A DNA stretch of 22,853 bases, taken from Pseudomonadota bacterium. GTDB taxonomy: Bacteria > Pseudomonadota > Alphaproteobacteria > Sphingomonadales > Sphingomonadaceae. Positions within the stretch are counted from its first letter, which is position 1, and each line of letters starts with the position of its first letter. The notes under the pieces are model-generated. The model ran no database searches. It was not told where the DNA came from and saw only the letters and a program-made list of their open reading frames with translations. Location of the stretch: assembly GCA_023416515.1 (NCBI GenBank), contig JAEZHP010000033.1:1-22853 (forward strand), in the 5' to 3' direction. Of the stretch, positions 14,623-21,889 are shown piece after piece. Made by a program: the position numbers and the translations under genes.

Positions 14623-15450
14623 ATGGCTTTGACCAAGACAGCGACCACTGTTCCAGGCGCACGGGATTCGGACGCCGCCGTCTATCCGGTTCGCCGAGTG
14701 ACGACCGACGATCTCAAGGCGTCCCTCCGCGACGGCTATCGCGATTTCACCGAGCATCGCGGCGACCTCATCTTCATCGGCCTCATCTACCCCTTGATCG
14801 GCCTCGTCGCGGCCGGGGCGGCCCTCGGCGGCACGCTCTCCCATTATTTCTTCCCGATCGCCTTCGGAGTCGCGCTTCTCGGCCCGGTCGCCGCGACTGG
14901 CTTCTATGAGATCGCCCGTCGCAACGAAGAAGGACTCGACTCAGACTGGTCCCACTTCCTCGACATCGTGAAGCGGCCGTCCTTCGACTCGATCACCGCG
15001 GTCGTCGCTCTCCTGCTCGTCATTTTCGGATTTTGGATCGCGGTCGCGGGCCTCCTCTATGCGGGCATCATCGGAGCCCCTCCCGCCCGCGCCGGCGAGT
15101 TCCTCGAGCGGCTGTTCACGACCTCCGAAGGCTGGAGCCTGATCGCCATCGGCAACCTCGTGGGGCTGGCCTTTGCGGTGCTGGTGCTCGCCGTCAGCGT
15201 CGTCTCGCTGCCGATGCTGGTCGATCGCGACATCGGCGCCCGCGCGGCCGTGGCAACCTCAGTCGCGTCGGTCCGGGCCAATTTCGGGGTAATGTTTCTG
15301 TGGGGCCTAAGCGTGCTCGCGCTGCTCGTGTTGGGCTCGCTGCCCCTGTTCGTCGGCCTCGCCTTCGTCCTGCCCTGGCTCGGTTATTCGACCTGGCATC
15401 TTTACACCCGGACCGTCGACCGAAGCGTGTTGCCGCCGCCGACGGAATGA
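14623..15450 (+). CDS. DUF2189 integral membrane protein
   Basis: A membrane protein of unknown function that resembles the DUF2189 family: DDLKASLRDGYRDFTEHRGDLIFIGLIYPLIG at the start of the hydrophobic region, GFYEIARRNEEG in the middle and SLPMLVDRD near the end. About six hydrophobic segments are visible. The open frame reaches back to 14509, but the ATG at 14623 is preferred (275 residues) because it has GGAGAGG about 6 nt upstream and because the extra 38 residues are Ala/Pro-rich and unlike a membrane protein start. It diverges from the DPP-IV-type gene and is followed 61 bp later by the M28 peptidase on the same strand. Function unknown; no catalytic motif is seen. Confidence 0.82.
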   Translation: MALTKTATTVPGARDSDAAVYPVRRVTTDDLKASLRDGYRDFTEHRGDLIFIGLIYPLIGLVAAGAALGGTLSHYFFPIAFGVALLGPVAATGFYEIARRNEEGLDSDWSHFLDIVKRPSFDSITAVVALLLVIFGFWIAVAGLLYAGIIGAPPARAGEFLERLFTTSEGWSLIAIGNLVGLAFAVLVLAVSVVSLPMLVDRDIGARAAVATSVASVRANFGVMFLWGLSVLALLVLGSLPLFVGLAFVLPWLGYSTWHLYTRTVDRSVLPPPTE

Positions 15451-15511
15451 CGCTGGCCCTCGCGTCCTGACCTGTTAGGCTCCCCGCCGAACCAGCCGAT
15501 GGGGGGAAGCG

Positions 15512-17737
15512 GTGGGGACACGTGTCATCGGGTTTGCGGGCATCCTGCTGGCTCTGCTTGCGCTGCTGGTCTTCAAGGGCGTGCTCGTCCAGCCTCCCGC
15601 CGTTCCGCAAGCGACCGAACCCGGCGCGTTCGACACCGGGCGGGCCTTCGCGCGGCTGGAACGAATCCTGGCTGACGGGGTCCCGCATCCGATCGACAGC
15701 GACGCCAACGACCGAGTCCGTGACCGTCTAATCGCGGAGCTGCGCGCCGCGGGCCTAGAGCCGCGGGTCACCGACACGATGACCTGCAACAATTATCCGG
15801 ACAGCCCGAGCATCAATTGCGGCCGAGTCCGCAACGTCGTCGCCACGATCGGCCCTGCCGAGGGCCGCCACCTGCTTCTGGTCAGCCATTATGACAGCAA
15901 CAGCGCATCGCCCGGCGCGGCAGACGACGGCATCGGCGTCGCGAGCATGATCGAGATCGCGGCGCTGCTTCGCACCCAGCGGCTGCAGCGGCCGGTGACC
16001 TTCCTGTTCGACGAGGGCGAAGAGACTGGCCTCAACGGCGCCCGCGCCTTCCTCGATTCCGACCCCGTCGCGCCTCGGGTGGATACCCTGATCAACCTCG
16101 AGGCGCGCGGCACCGAAGGCCCGGCGATCATGTTCGAGACGAGCCGGCCCAACGCCGGCGCCATAGCCGCGTTGGCGGCGGGCAGCAGAAGCCCCCTCGC
16201 CAACTCGCTGAGCACCGACTTTTACCGCCTCATTCCAAATTCGACCGACGTCGCAGTGTTCGAGGGTCAGCCTTGGACCATCCTCAACTATGCGATCATC
16301 GGCAACGAGACCCGCTATCACAGCGCAGGCGACGAGCTCGGGGCGCTCGACCGGCGAAGCCTCCACCATATGGGCAGCGAGGCGCTCGGCGTGGCGCGGG
16401 CGGTGGCCGTGGAGGGCGTGCCGGCGGCCTCGGGCGAGCGCATCTATGCCGACTTCTACGGCCTGTTCCTGGTCGCGATGCCGCTCATCCTCGGCCTCGT
16501 CATCCTCGGCCTCCTGGTTGCGTTCTTCGCCGTGCTGGCCTGGCGGCGAAAGGCGCTCGGCAGGCCGCTCCTCGCGGTCCTCGCCGCACTTCTCGGAGCC
16601 GGCCTGCTCGCCTTCGCCGCCGACTGGATCACGAGCCTCGCCCGTCCCGGCGATTATTGGCGCGGCTACCCCCTCGTCACCTTCGCTTTCATGTACGTCA
16701 TCGCGCTCGTCAGCGCGTCTGCGGCTCTCCTCACCATCGGCAAACGCGCCGATCGCGATCAACTGCGCATCGCCGCCTGGCTGCTATTCGTGGTCGTCGG
16801 CGCCGTCGCCTGCCTGCTCGCCCCCGGGGCGGCGATCTACTTCATCTTCCCGCCTTTACTGGTCCCGCTCGGCATCCTGCTCACGCGCATCCATCCAGCG
16901 GCCGCGCGCATCGGCGCCATCGCGGCGGCCGTGCTGCTCCTGCTCACCATGGCCGAGATCCTCCATCTCATCGAATTGCTGTTGATAGACGGCCCCTATT
17001 GGATCTTGGCGCCCCTCGCGGTGCTGGCGACCCTGCCCCTGCTCGTCGAGGCACGGCCGGATGCGGAGACCAGGCCAGTGCTCTGGGCAGGCCTCGCGGT
17101 GGCGGCCGTGGCCTGGGCAGCCGTGCTGCTCGTCCCCCGCGCCAGCGCTGACCGGCGGCAGTTGTTCACCGTCGAATATGTCCGGGAGACTCAGCCCGGC
17201 GGGGGCCGAACCCGCACCGCCCGCTGGGCGATCAGCAACAAGCGGGTCCCTTTGCCGGAGTCCCTCGATGCCCTCGGCCCGTGGGAGCTGACGGAACTGC
17301 CCTATTCGACGCGGCGTCGCTGGACCGCACCGGCACCCGACCGGATCGCTCCCTTTCCCGAAGCCAGCGCGGTACCGGGACCGGCGGCACCGAACGGCCG
17401 CAGCTACATCGTAAACTTCCGACCCAACCTTTCGGAAGCAATTGCTTTGAGACTGCCGCCGAGTGCTCGGCTGGTGCGCGCAGGGCTGCCGGGGCGGACG
17501 CTCCCGCTCGGCGAGGGAGCGCCGGACAGCCCCTCCTGGATCCGCTGCGTCGGCCGGAGCTGCGAGCAATTGCAGCTGGAGCTGCACTTCGCCGGGACCC
17601 AGCGGATCGAAGCCCAGCTGATCGGCACCAACACTACGATGCCGGCCATGGTCCCTTTCCCGCTGCCGAGGCCGGCCAATGCGCGCCCGCAATATGGACC
17701 CGATGCCTTTGTGACGATCGTCCCGATAACGCTCTAG
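15512..17737 (+). CDS. M28-family zinc peptidase with multi-spanning membrane domain
   Basis: A 741-residue protein. Residues 7-26 form a signal anchor. The peptidase domain (about 40-305) has the M28 ligand set: His126 in SHYDS, Asp139 in AADDG, Glu170-Glu171 in DEGEETGLNGA, Glu197 in INLEARG and His270 in YHSAGDE. It should therefore be an active di-zinc aminopeptidase facing the periplasm. After it come about seven to eight hydrophobic helices (roughly 316-343, 352-372, 387-409, 418-435, 437-459, 467-492, 496-512 and 523-541) and a soluble C-terminal domain of about 195 residues that I do not recognise. This layout recalls the eukaryotic ER metallopeptidase 1 (Fxna/ERMP1) group. The start is GTG at 15512 with GGGGGAA just upstream; the ATG at 15499 is out of frame. 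The substrate is unknown. Confidence 0.9.
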   Translation: MGTRVIGFAGILLALLALLVFKGVLVQPPAVPQATEPGAFDTGRAFARLERILADGVPHPIDSDANDRVRDRLIAELRAAGLEPRVTDTMTCNNYPDSPSINCGRVRNVVATIGPAEGRHLLLVSHYDSNSASPGAADDGIGVASMIEIAALLRTQRLQRPVTFLFDEGEETGLNGARAFLDSDPVAPRVDTLINLEARGTEGPAIMFETSRPNAGAIAALAAGSRSPLANSLSTDFYRLIPNSTDVAVFEGQPWTILNYAIIGNETRYHSAGDELGALDRRSLHHMGSEALGVARAVAVEGVPAASGERIYADFYGLFLVAMPLILGLVILGLLVAFFAVLAWRRKALGRPLLAVLAALLGAGLLAFAADWITSLARPGDYWRGYPLVTFAFMYVIALVSASAALLTIGKRADRDQLRIAAWLLFVVVGAVACLLAPGAAIYFIFPPLLVPLGILLTRIHPAAARIGAIAAAVLLLLTMAEILHLIELLLIDGPYWILAPLAVLATLPLLVEARPDAETRPVLWAGLAVAAVAWAAVLLVPRASADRRQLFTVEYVRETQPGGGRTRTARWAISNKRVPLPESLDALGPWELTELPYSTRRRWTAPAPDRIAPFPEASAVPGPAAPNGRSYIVNFRPNLSEAIALRLPPSARLVRAGLPGRTLPLGEGAPDSPSWIRCVGRSCEQLQLELHFAGTQRIEAQLIGTNTTMPAMVPFPLPRPANARPQYGPDAFVTIVPITL

Positions 17738-17742
17738 ATACG

Positions 17743-17771
17743 AAAAAGGCGGTCGCCCCGAGCGACCGCCT
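17743..17771 (-). terminator. Intrinsic terminator after rplS
   Basis: A 10-bp stem AGGCGGTCGC (17747-17756) and GCGACCGCCT (17762-17771) with a 5-nt loop. On the minus strand it is followed by a run of T (complement of A 17743-17747), 29 bp past the rplS stop. It lies between convergent genes and may also slow plus-strand transcription from the M28 gene, though the plus-strand side (CTTCGTG) is T-poor. Confidence 0.85.
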
Positions 17772-17799
17772 CTTCGTGTCTTCGTCTGCCTAAGAGCGA

Positions 17800-18222
17800 T
17801 CAGCCCTCGGCGGTCTCGGTCTCTTTCGGCGCGGCCGCGGCGGCCTGCTGGCCGGTCGTGCGCGGGTCGCGGCGCTCGGCGATACGCGCCGACTTACCGG
17901 TGCGGCCACGCAGATAGTAGAGCTTGGCGCGGCGGACGGCGCCGCGGCGGACGACCTCGATCGAATCGACGTTCGGGCTGTAGAGCGGGAAGACGCGCTC
18001 TACACCCTCGCCGAAGCTGATCTTGCGGACGGTGAAGCAGCTGCCCATGCCCTTGTTGGCGCGGGCGATGCAGACGCCTTCGAAATTCTGGACTCGGGTG
18101 CGCTCGCCCTCGACCACCTTCACGCCGACGCGAAGCGTGTCGCCCGGGCGGAACTCCGGGATCGGCTTGGCCGAGGTGTACTGCTCGATCTGCTCGGCCT
18201 CGAGCTGCTGAATGAGGTTCAT
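17800..18222 (-). CDS. rplS: 50S ribosomal protein L19
   Basis: Large-subunit protein at the 30S-50S interface. The protein has 140 residues: a standard L19 core of about 115 residues (MNLIQQLEAEQI, FRPGDTLRVGVKVVEGERTRVQNFEGV, FTVRKISFGEGVERVFPLYSP, AKLYYLRGRTGKSARI) followed by an Ala/Glu/Thr-rich tail. The start ATG follows the trmD stop by one base (TGA-A-ATG), so the two genes are co-transcribed and probably translationally coupled. The usual trmD-rplS order is kept. A terminator lies just downstream. Confidence 0.97.
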   Translation of the reverse strand: MNLIQQLEAEQIEQYTSAKPIPEFRPGDTLRVGVKVVEGERTRVQNFEGVCIARANKGMGSCFTVRKISFGEGVERVFPLYSPNVDSIEVVRRGAVRRAKLYYLRGRTGKSARIAERRDPRTTGQQAAAAAPKETETAEG

Positions 18223-18223
18223 T

Positions 18224-18964
18224 TCAGTCTTCCTGTTCTCGTCGCTGCGCGCCAGAGGGCGGTGGCCTTCGCGCGCCCCCGTGGCGCTCGATCAGGTCCG
18301 GCCGCCTTAGCCGTGTATCTTCTTCCGCCCTTTGCTTTCGCCAGGCGGCGATCTTCGCATGATCCCCCGATCGCAGCACTTCGGGGATCGTGCGCCCTTC
18401 CCACTCAACAGGACGGGTGTAATGCGGATATTCGAGAAGGCCGCTTTCGAAGCTCTCTTCGTCCCCGCTTGAAGCCGCGCCCATTACGCCGGGGAGCAGC
18501 CGAATGCAAGCATCGAGGAGGACGAACGCGCCGGTCTCGCCGCCCGACAGCACATAGTCGCCGATCGACACCGGAACCACCGGCCGCCCCTCGAACAATC
18601 GCTCGTCGAACCCCTCGAACCGACCGCACAGGACCGACACGCCCGGCCCGGCGGCGAGCTCCCGGACCAGCGCCTGGTCGAGCGGCCGCCCCCGCGGACT
18701 CATCGCAAGCATCGGTACGGCGGCGTTGCGCTCCAGGACGTGGTCAACCGCCGAGGCGAGGACGTCGACCTTCAGCACCATGCCGGCACCGCCGCCCGCC
18801 GGCGTGTCGTCGACCGAGCGATGCCTGTCGGTCGCGAAGTCGCGGATCTGGACCGTGTCGAGAGACCAGATGCCCTCGCCAAGCGCCCGCCCCGCAAGGC
18901 TGTGGCCGAGCGGCCCCGGAAACATCTCCGGGTATAGGGTGAGGATGGTGGCGGCCCAGGTCAT
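18224..18964 (-). CDS. trmD: tRNA (guanine-37-N1)-methyltransferase
   Basis: Methylates G37 next to the anticodon using S-adenosylmethionine, preventing +1 frameshifts; usually essential. From the ATG at 18964 the protein has 246 residues, normal for TrmD. This start is chosen over an in-frame TTG at 18976 because it begins the MTWAATILTLYPEMFPG N-terminus and forms an ATGA overlap with the vapC stop. Knot motifs are VLCGRFEGFDER (111-122) and VSIGDYVLSGGE (132-143); ESGLLEYPHYTRPVEWEG follows, then RSGDHAKIAAWR. The position of the catalytic Asp of E. coli TrmD (EDSF) reads EESF here, with Glu170 and a neighbouring Asp168, as I recall in other alphaproteobacterial TrmD proteins. rpsP and rimM, the usual upstream neighbours, are replaced by vapBC. 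Confidence 0.95.
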   Translation of the reverse strand: MTWAATILTLYPEMFPGPLGHSLAGRALGEGIWSLDTVQIRDFATDRHRSVDDTPAGGGAGMVLKVDVLASAVDHVLERNAAVPMLAMSPRGRPLDQALVRELAAGPGVSVLCGRFEGFDERLFEGRPVVPVSIGDYVLSGGETGAFVLLDACIRLLPGVMGAASSGDEESFESGLLEYPHYTRPVEWEGRTIPEVLRSGDHAKIAAWRKQRAEEDTRLRRPDLIERHGGARRPPPSGAQRREQED

Positions 18965-19341
18965 GGCCTGGTCCAATTCTCGACCTTCAGTCCGGCCACG
19001 TCGTCGAAATCGCTCTCATTGTTGGTGATCACCGCGGCCCCGATGCTCAAGGCGTGCGCCGCGAGCAGCCGGTCGAACCGGGCGCGCCTGAACGGCAGCT
19101 GCGAATATGAGCGCGCGGCGGCTTCGTCGAATGGGAGCAGCGGGATCACCGAGAGAAACGCATCAAGTAGCTCCGGCGGCGGTGGCCGCCCCGAATGCGA
19201 CCCGAGAGCGAGCTCGGCGAAACTGATGGCCGAAATCGCAATCTCACCGGGCGCGCACTGCGCCATACGATCCGTGAGTGACGAGTTGCGTTCGGCCATC
19301 GCGTAGATCGCGACATTCGTATCGATCAGATATTTGATCAC
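18961..19341 (-). CDS. vapC: VapC-type PIN-domain ribonuclease toxin
   Basis: A 126-residue PIN-domain protein, the toxin of a type II toxin-antitoxin pair; characterised VapC proteins cleave specific tRNAs or rRNA. The acidic active-site pattern is present: Asp7 in YLIDTNVAIYA, a Glu in ISFAELALG, an Asp in RFDRLLAAHALS, and TNNESDFDDV. All expected residues are there, so it looks active. The start is GTG at 19341, overlapping the vapB stop by 4 nt (GTGA). Its own TGA overlaps the trmD ATG by 4 nt. The toxin is therefore tied by overlap to both its antitoxin and a core translation gene. Target unknown. Confidence 0.92.
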   Translation of the reverse strand: MIKYLIDTNVAIYAMAERNSSLTDRMAQCAPGEIAISAISFAELALGSHSGRPPPPELLDAFLSVIPLLPFDEAAARSYSQLPFRRARFDRLLAAHALSIGAAVITNNESDFDDVAGLKVENWTRP

Positions 19342-19613
19342 GCATCACGCTTCTTGGCGCGTGCAGCGATCGTGCTTGGCCGCTCCTCGAATTCACGAAG
19401 CTCCCGCGGAATCGGCTTCAGCCACGGTGCCTTGCCGGCGAACCCGCTGACGTCGATCGTTCGCCTCGGCGGCTCCTTGGCCCGAATGTGCAATTCGCCC
19501 TGTTCCTGGGTGACCGTCCATTCGCGGTCGGGCTCGACCCCCAACGCAGCCGGCATCCTGATCGCGACCGAATTGCCCGACTTGAAGCTCTTGGCGGTAT
19601 ATTCCTTGCTCAT
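19338..19613 (-). CDS. vapB: VapB-type antitoxin with AbrB/SpoVT-like DNA-binding domain
   Basis: A 91-residue antitoxin. The N-terminal half (about 3-50: EYTAKSFKSGNSVAIRMPAAL, then TVTQEQGELHIRA) is a swapped-hairpin AbrB-type DNA-binding domain. The C-terminal half (about 55-91, containing a Trp-Leu-Lys-Pro-Ile segment) is probably the part that wraps the toxin. The ATG at 19613 has a strong GGAGG five bases upstream. A perfect palindrome over the promoter directly upstream is its likely autoregulatory operator. Pairing with the PIN toxin, gene order antitoxin first, and the 4-nt overlap with vapC all fit a standard VapBC module. Confidence 0.9.
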   Translation of the reverse strand: MSKEYTAKSFKSGNSVAIRMPAALGVEPDREWTVTQEQGELHIRAKEPPRRTIDVSGFAGKAPWLKPIPRELREFEERPSTIAARAKKRDA

Positions 19614-19623
19614 CCGAGCCTCC

Positions 19624-19644
19624 GTATATACGCCGCGTATATAC
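19624..19644. promoter_or_regulatory. Palindromic operator of vapBC
   Basis: GTATATACG (19624-19632) and CGTATATAC (19636-19644) form a perfect 9-bp inverted repeat with a 3-bp centre. It sits immediately upstream of the vapB ribosome binding site and covers the -10 box. This is the arrangement expected for VapB/VapBC autorepression, and the AT-rich arms stand out in GC-rich DNA. Confidence 0.85.
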
Positions 19645-19665
19645 AGCGCTTTGTGGCGGCATCAA
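19638..19665 (-). promoter_or_regulatory. Promoter of vapB (and probably of vapBC-trmD-rplS)
   Basis: On the minus strand TTGATG (complement of 19660-19665) and TATATA (complement of 19638-19643) are spaced by 16 bp. The start site would fall inside the operator palindrome, giving a short leader of about 17-20 nt that includes the GGAGG of vapB. Because vapB, vapC, trmD and rplS are overlapping or 1 bp apart, this is the only clear promoter seen for the four genes. Confidence 0.65.
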
Positions 19666-19675
19666 CGTTGTAGCC

Positions 19676-20173
19676 TCACCGCCCCCGGATCAGTCTCCAT
19701 ACGGCCCGCCAGAACCGCGCCTCGATCACCATCAATCGAGCGATCCACGGCGGAGCGCCGCTTGCGGCCGCGACTTGCTCGGCGCTTGCATTGCGGCCGT
19801 AGACCATCCGAACCGCCGTCACCAGCAGCCGCAGCTCGATCAGCGCGAGGACGACCAGGCCGGCGATCCGGGCCCAGGACAGATGCGGCAGCACTTGCTG
19901 CGCCGCCGCTGGGACAAGATAGGTGCTGAGATAGATGCCGACGCAGACCAGCCCGACGGCGCGCAGAATGAGCGGCTTCAGTGCGACGCTGCGCCGGTAG
20001 CACGCGACGTAGAGGGCCGGCATGAACAGGCAGAGGTCAAACAGGACCACCGTCTCCAGATAGCCACCCATTTCTCCGCCGACGTTACGGACCACCAGCC
20101 ATTCGATGAGCAGCAACGGCGGCACCGCTGCCACGAACCAGTTCGACCGCAGCCACGCGCGTCCGGTGAACAT
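19676..20173 (-). CDS. Small integral membrane protein of unknown function
   Basis: A 165-residue protein I do not recognise. Four hydrophobic stretches are visible: FVAAVPPLLLIEWLVV, TVVLFDLCLFMPALYVACY, LILRAVGLVCVGIYLSTYLV and IAGLVVLALIELRLLVTAVRMV. A soluble, Trp/Arg-containing C-terminal tail follows (PPWIARLMVIEARFWRAVWRLIRGR region). The ATG at 20173 is chosen because GGAGG lies 6 nt upstream; an in-frame ATG five codons earlier (20188) contains that ribosome binding site inside its coding region. It lies between the divergent-looking vapB promoter and the serine hydrolase, 49 bp downstream of the latter on the same strand. No motif suggests an enzyme. Confidence 0.7.
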   Translation of the reverse strand: MFTGRAWLRSNWFVAAVPPLLLIEWLVVRNVGGEMGGYLETVVLFDLCLFMPALYVACYRRSVALKPLILRAVGLVCVGIYLSTYLVPAAAQQVLPHLSWARIAGLVVLALIELRLLVTAVRMVYGRNASAEQVAAASGAPPWIARLMVIEARFWRAVWRLIRGR

Positions 20174-20222
20174 CCCTGCCTCCTTCATGCCTGGCGCAGC
20201 TTAGCCGACTTGCTCCCGTCCG

Positions 20223-21761
20223 TCACTGAGCGGGGACGTTCGGCATGGGCCTGAAGCGGAGTGCCTGGATGGTCGGCGGGCTGGTCGGGGCGAGAAGCAC
20301 CTGGCCGCCCAGACGGCCGCGCTCGCAGGTCCATTCGAAGCTGCCGTTCAACGCGCCGCTCGGCGTGAGCGGGCCGTCGGTTCGGCAGGCGCCGACCTGT
20401 TGCCGGACCTCGGAGAGAACCCGGCCCCAATTCTCCGGCGAGCGATCGAGGAGGAAGTTCATGGCCAACTGGCCGCGGATGGGCTCGATCGTGCCCGCCT
20501 GGTAGGCGGCGCCGGCGGCGCGATAGCTGGCGGCGAGCGCCGGGCTGACCGGCTCGGTCCGCGTCGGCAGGAGGCCGGCACGGAGCAACTCCTGAGCCGC
20601 CTCCATCACCTGGCGCGACGGTGCGGTGTAGGTGCGGCTGGAGAAAGCGAACAGGCCGCTATTGTGCTCCGGAAGGAGCAGCATGAACGAGCCGTAGCCG
20701 GGATAACCGCCGCTGTGCGACAGCATCTGGCGGAAGTTGCAGTCCTGCATGGCGATGAGGCCCATGCCGTAGGCGGTGACCATTGGGCATTGCTGGCCAC
20801 CGCTCGACGGGCGGGTAGCGATCGCCGGGAAATTGAGGCCCTGCCCCATCTCGCGCACCGTCGAGCGGCGCACCGGACCCGTCTCGGGGTCGTCGCGCGC
20901 CGGCCAGGCGGAGAGAAGGAAAGCGATCCAGCGGGCATAATCGTTGGCGCTGGTCTGGACTCCGCCCATCGCCCCGAAAGTGCCGTGACGCATGTCGGGC
21001 TCACGCAGCCAGGTTTCATTCTCCCAGCGATAGCCGATGGCGCGCCGCTCCAAGGGAGAGTCCGCGATCTCATAACCGGTCGAGGCCATGCCGAGCGGAC
21101 GCATGATCGTCTGCTCGATAAAGTCCTTGAACGGGCGCCCCGAGACGTTGGTGACGATCCGGCCGAGAAGGGCGTAGCCGAAATTGGAATATTCCATCTG
21201 CAGCTGCGGCGCTCGGGTAAAGGGCACCCCACCCTGCAATATCCGCGTGAAGTCCGCCTCGCTCAGCACCTGCTGGCGGTCGCCCCAAGGATCGTCGGTG
21301 ACGAAGCCGGAAGCGTGGGCGAGCAGGTCGCGAATGCGGATGCGCGGGGAATCTGCCGTCGGATAGCGCCAGCCCCGCATCTCCGGTACATATTGTTCGG
21401 CGAGATCGTCGAGGCGAAGGCGGCCCTCGTCGCGCAGCTTGAGGATTGCGAGCGCCGTGAATGCCTTCGACATCGAGGCGATGCGGAACAGGCTGTCCGC
21501 CGTCACCTGCCGCGCCGAATTCGGCTCGAGGGTGCCGAACGAGCCGACATGGACGAGGCGTCCGTCCTGCACCACGCCCCAGACCAGGCCGGGCACGTGC
21601 TGGCCGCGTTGGAAGGCTGCGAATTGCTCGTCGAGGGCGGCGAACACCTGCTCGCGGGTGCGCGGCGCCTCTGCGGTAGTTTGGGCGGGCGTCTGTGCAG
21701 CCGCAGGCGGCGCGAGGGCGAGGCTAAGCCCGGCGCCCAGCAGAGCCAGATATGTCCTCAT
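20223..21761 (-). CDS. Exported serine hydrolase of the class C beta-lactamase / D-aminopeptidase fold
   Basis: A 512-residue penicillin-binding-protein-fold serine hydrolase (beta-lactamase family, Pfam Beta-lactamase type). The start ATG at 21761 is chosen because it has GGGGAGGGG about 7 nt upstream and begins a clear signal peptide (MRTYLALLGAGLSLALAPPAAA, cleaved after AQ). The SxxK motif is Ser96-Met-Ser-Lys99, the second motif is Tyr191-Ser-Asn193, and the third is His349-Ser-Gly in place of KTG, as in many esterase/peptidase members. A C-terminal part of about 140 residues past the catalytic domain (after about 365) is of the kind found in lactonase/peptidase homologues. It could be an esterase, D-amino-acid peptidase or other hydrolase; beta-lactam resistance is not implied. 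It diverges from the flavoprotein gene. Confidence 0.88.
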   Translation of the reverse strand: MRTYLALLGAGLSLALAPPAAAQTPAQTTAEAPRTREQVFAALDEQFAAFQRGQHVPGLVWGVVQDGRLVHVGSFGTLEPNSARQVTADSLFRIASMSKAFTALAILKLRDEGRLRLDDLAEQYVPEMRGWRYPTADSPRIRIRDLLAHASGFVTDDPWGDRQQVLSEADFTRILQGGVPFTRAPQLQMEYSNFGYALLGRIVTNVSGRPFKDFIEQTIMRPLGMASTGYEIADSPLERRAIGYRWENETWLREPDMRHGTFGAMGGVQTSANDYARWIAFLLSAWPARDDPETGPVRRSTVREMGQGLNFPAIATRPSSGGQQCPMVTAYGMGLIAMQDCNFRQMLSHSGGYPGYGSFMLLLPEHNSGLFAFSSRTYTAPSRQVMEAAQELLRAGLLPTRTEPVSPALAASYRAAGAAYQAGTIEPIRGQLAMNFLLDRSPENWGRVLSEVRQQVGACRTDGPLTPSGALNGSFEWTCERGRLGGQVLLAPTSPPTIQALRFRPMPNVPAQ

Positions 21762-21889
21762 GTCGACGTCCCCTCCCCGACCTTGTGCTGGCAAGGACTA
21801 GCGCGCCGTTGACGAAGGCGCCAGCAGGCGACCAGGCGGCCGATTGCCGCCGTGCGGAACCGCGCCGTCGCTCCGGCGCTGTGAGGCGG

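Noticed and set aside
18961..19613. vapBC as part of a larger mobile island
   Set aside because: No integrase, transposase, attachment repeats or tRNA are nearby, and the flanking genes are core genes, so only the two-gene module can be supported.
20223..21761. True AmpC beta-lactamase
   Set aside because: At 512 residues it is much longer than AmpC (about 380), and the KTG motif is replaced by HSG, so a broader serine hydrolase call is safer.
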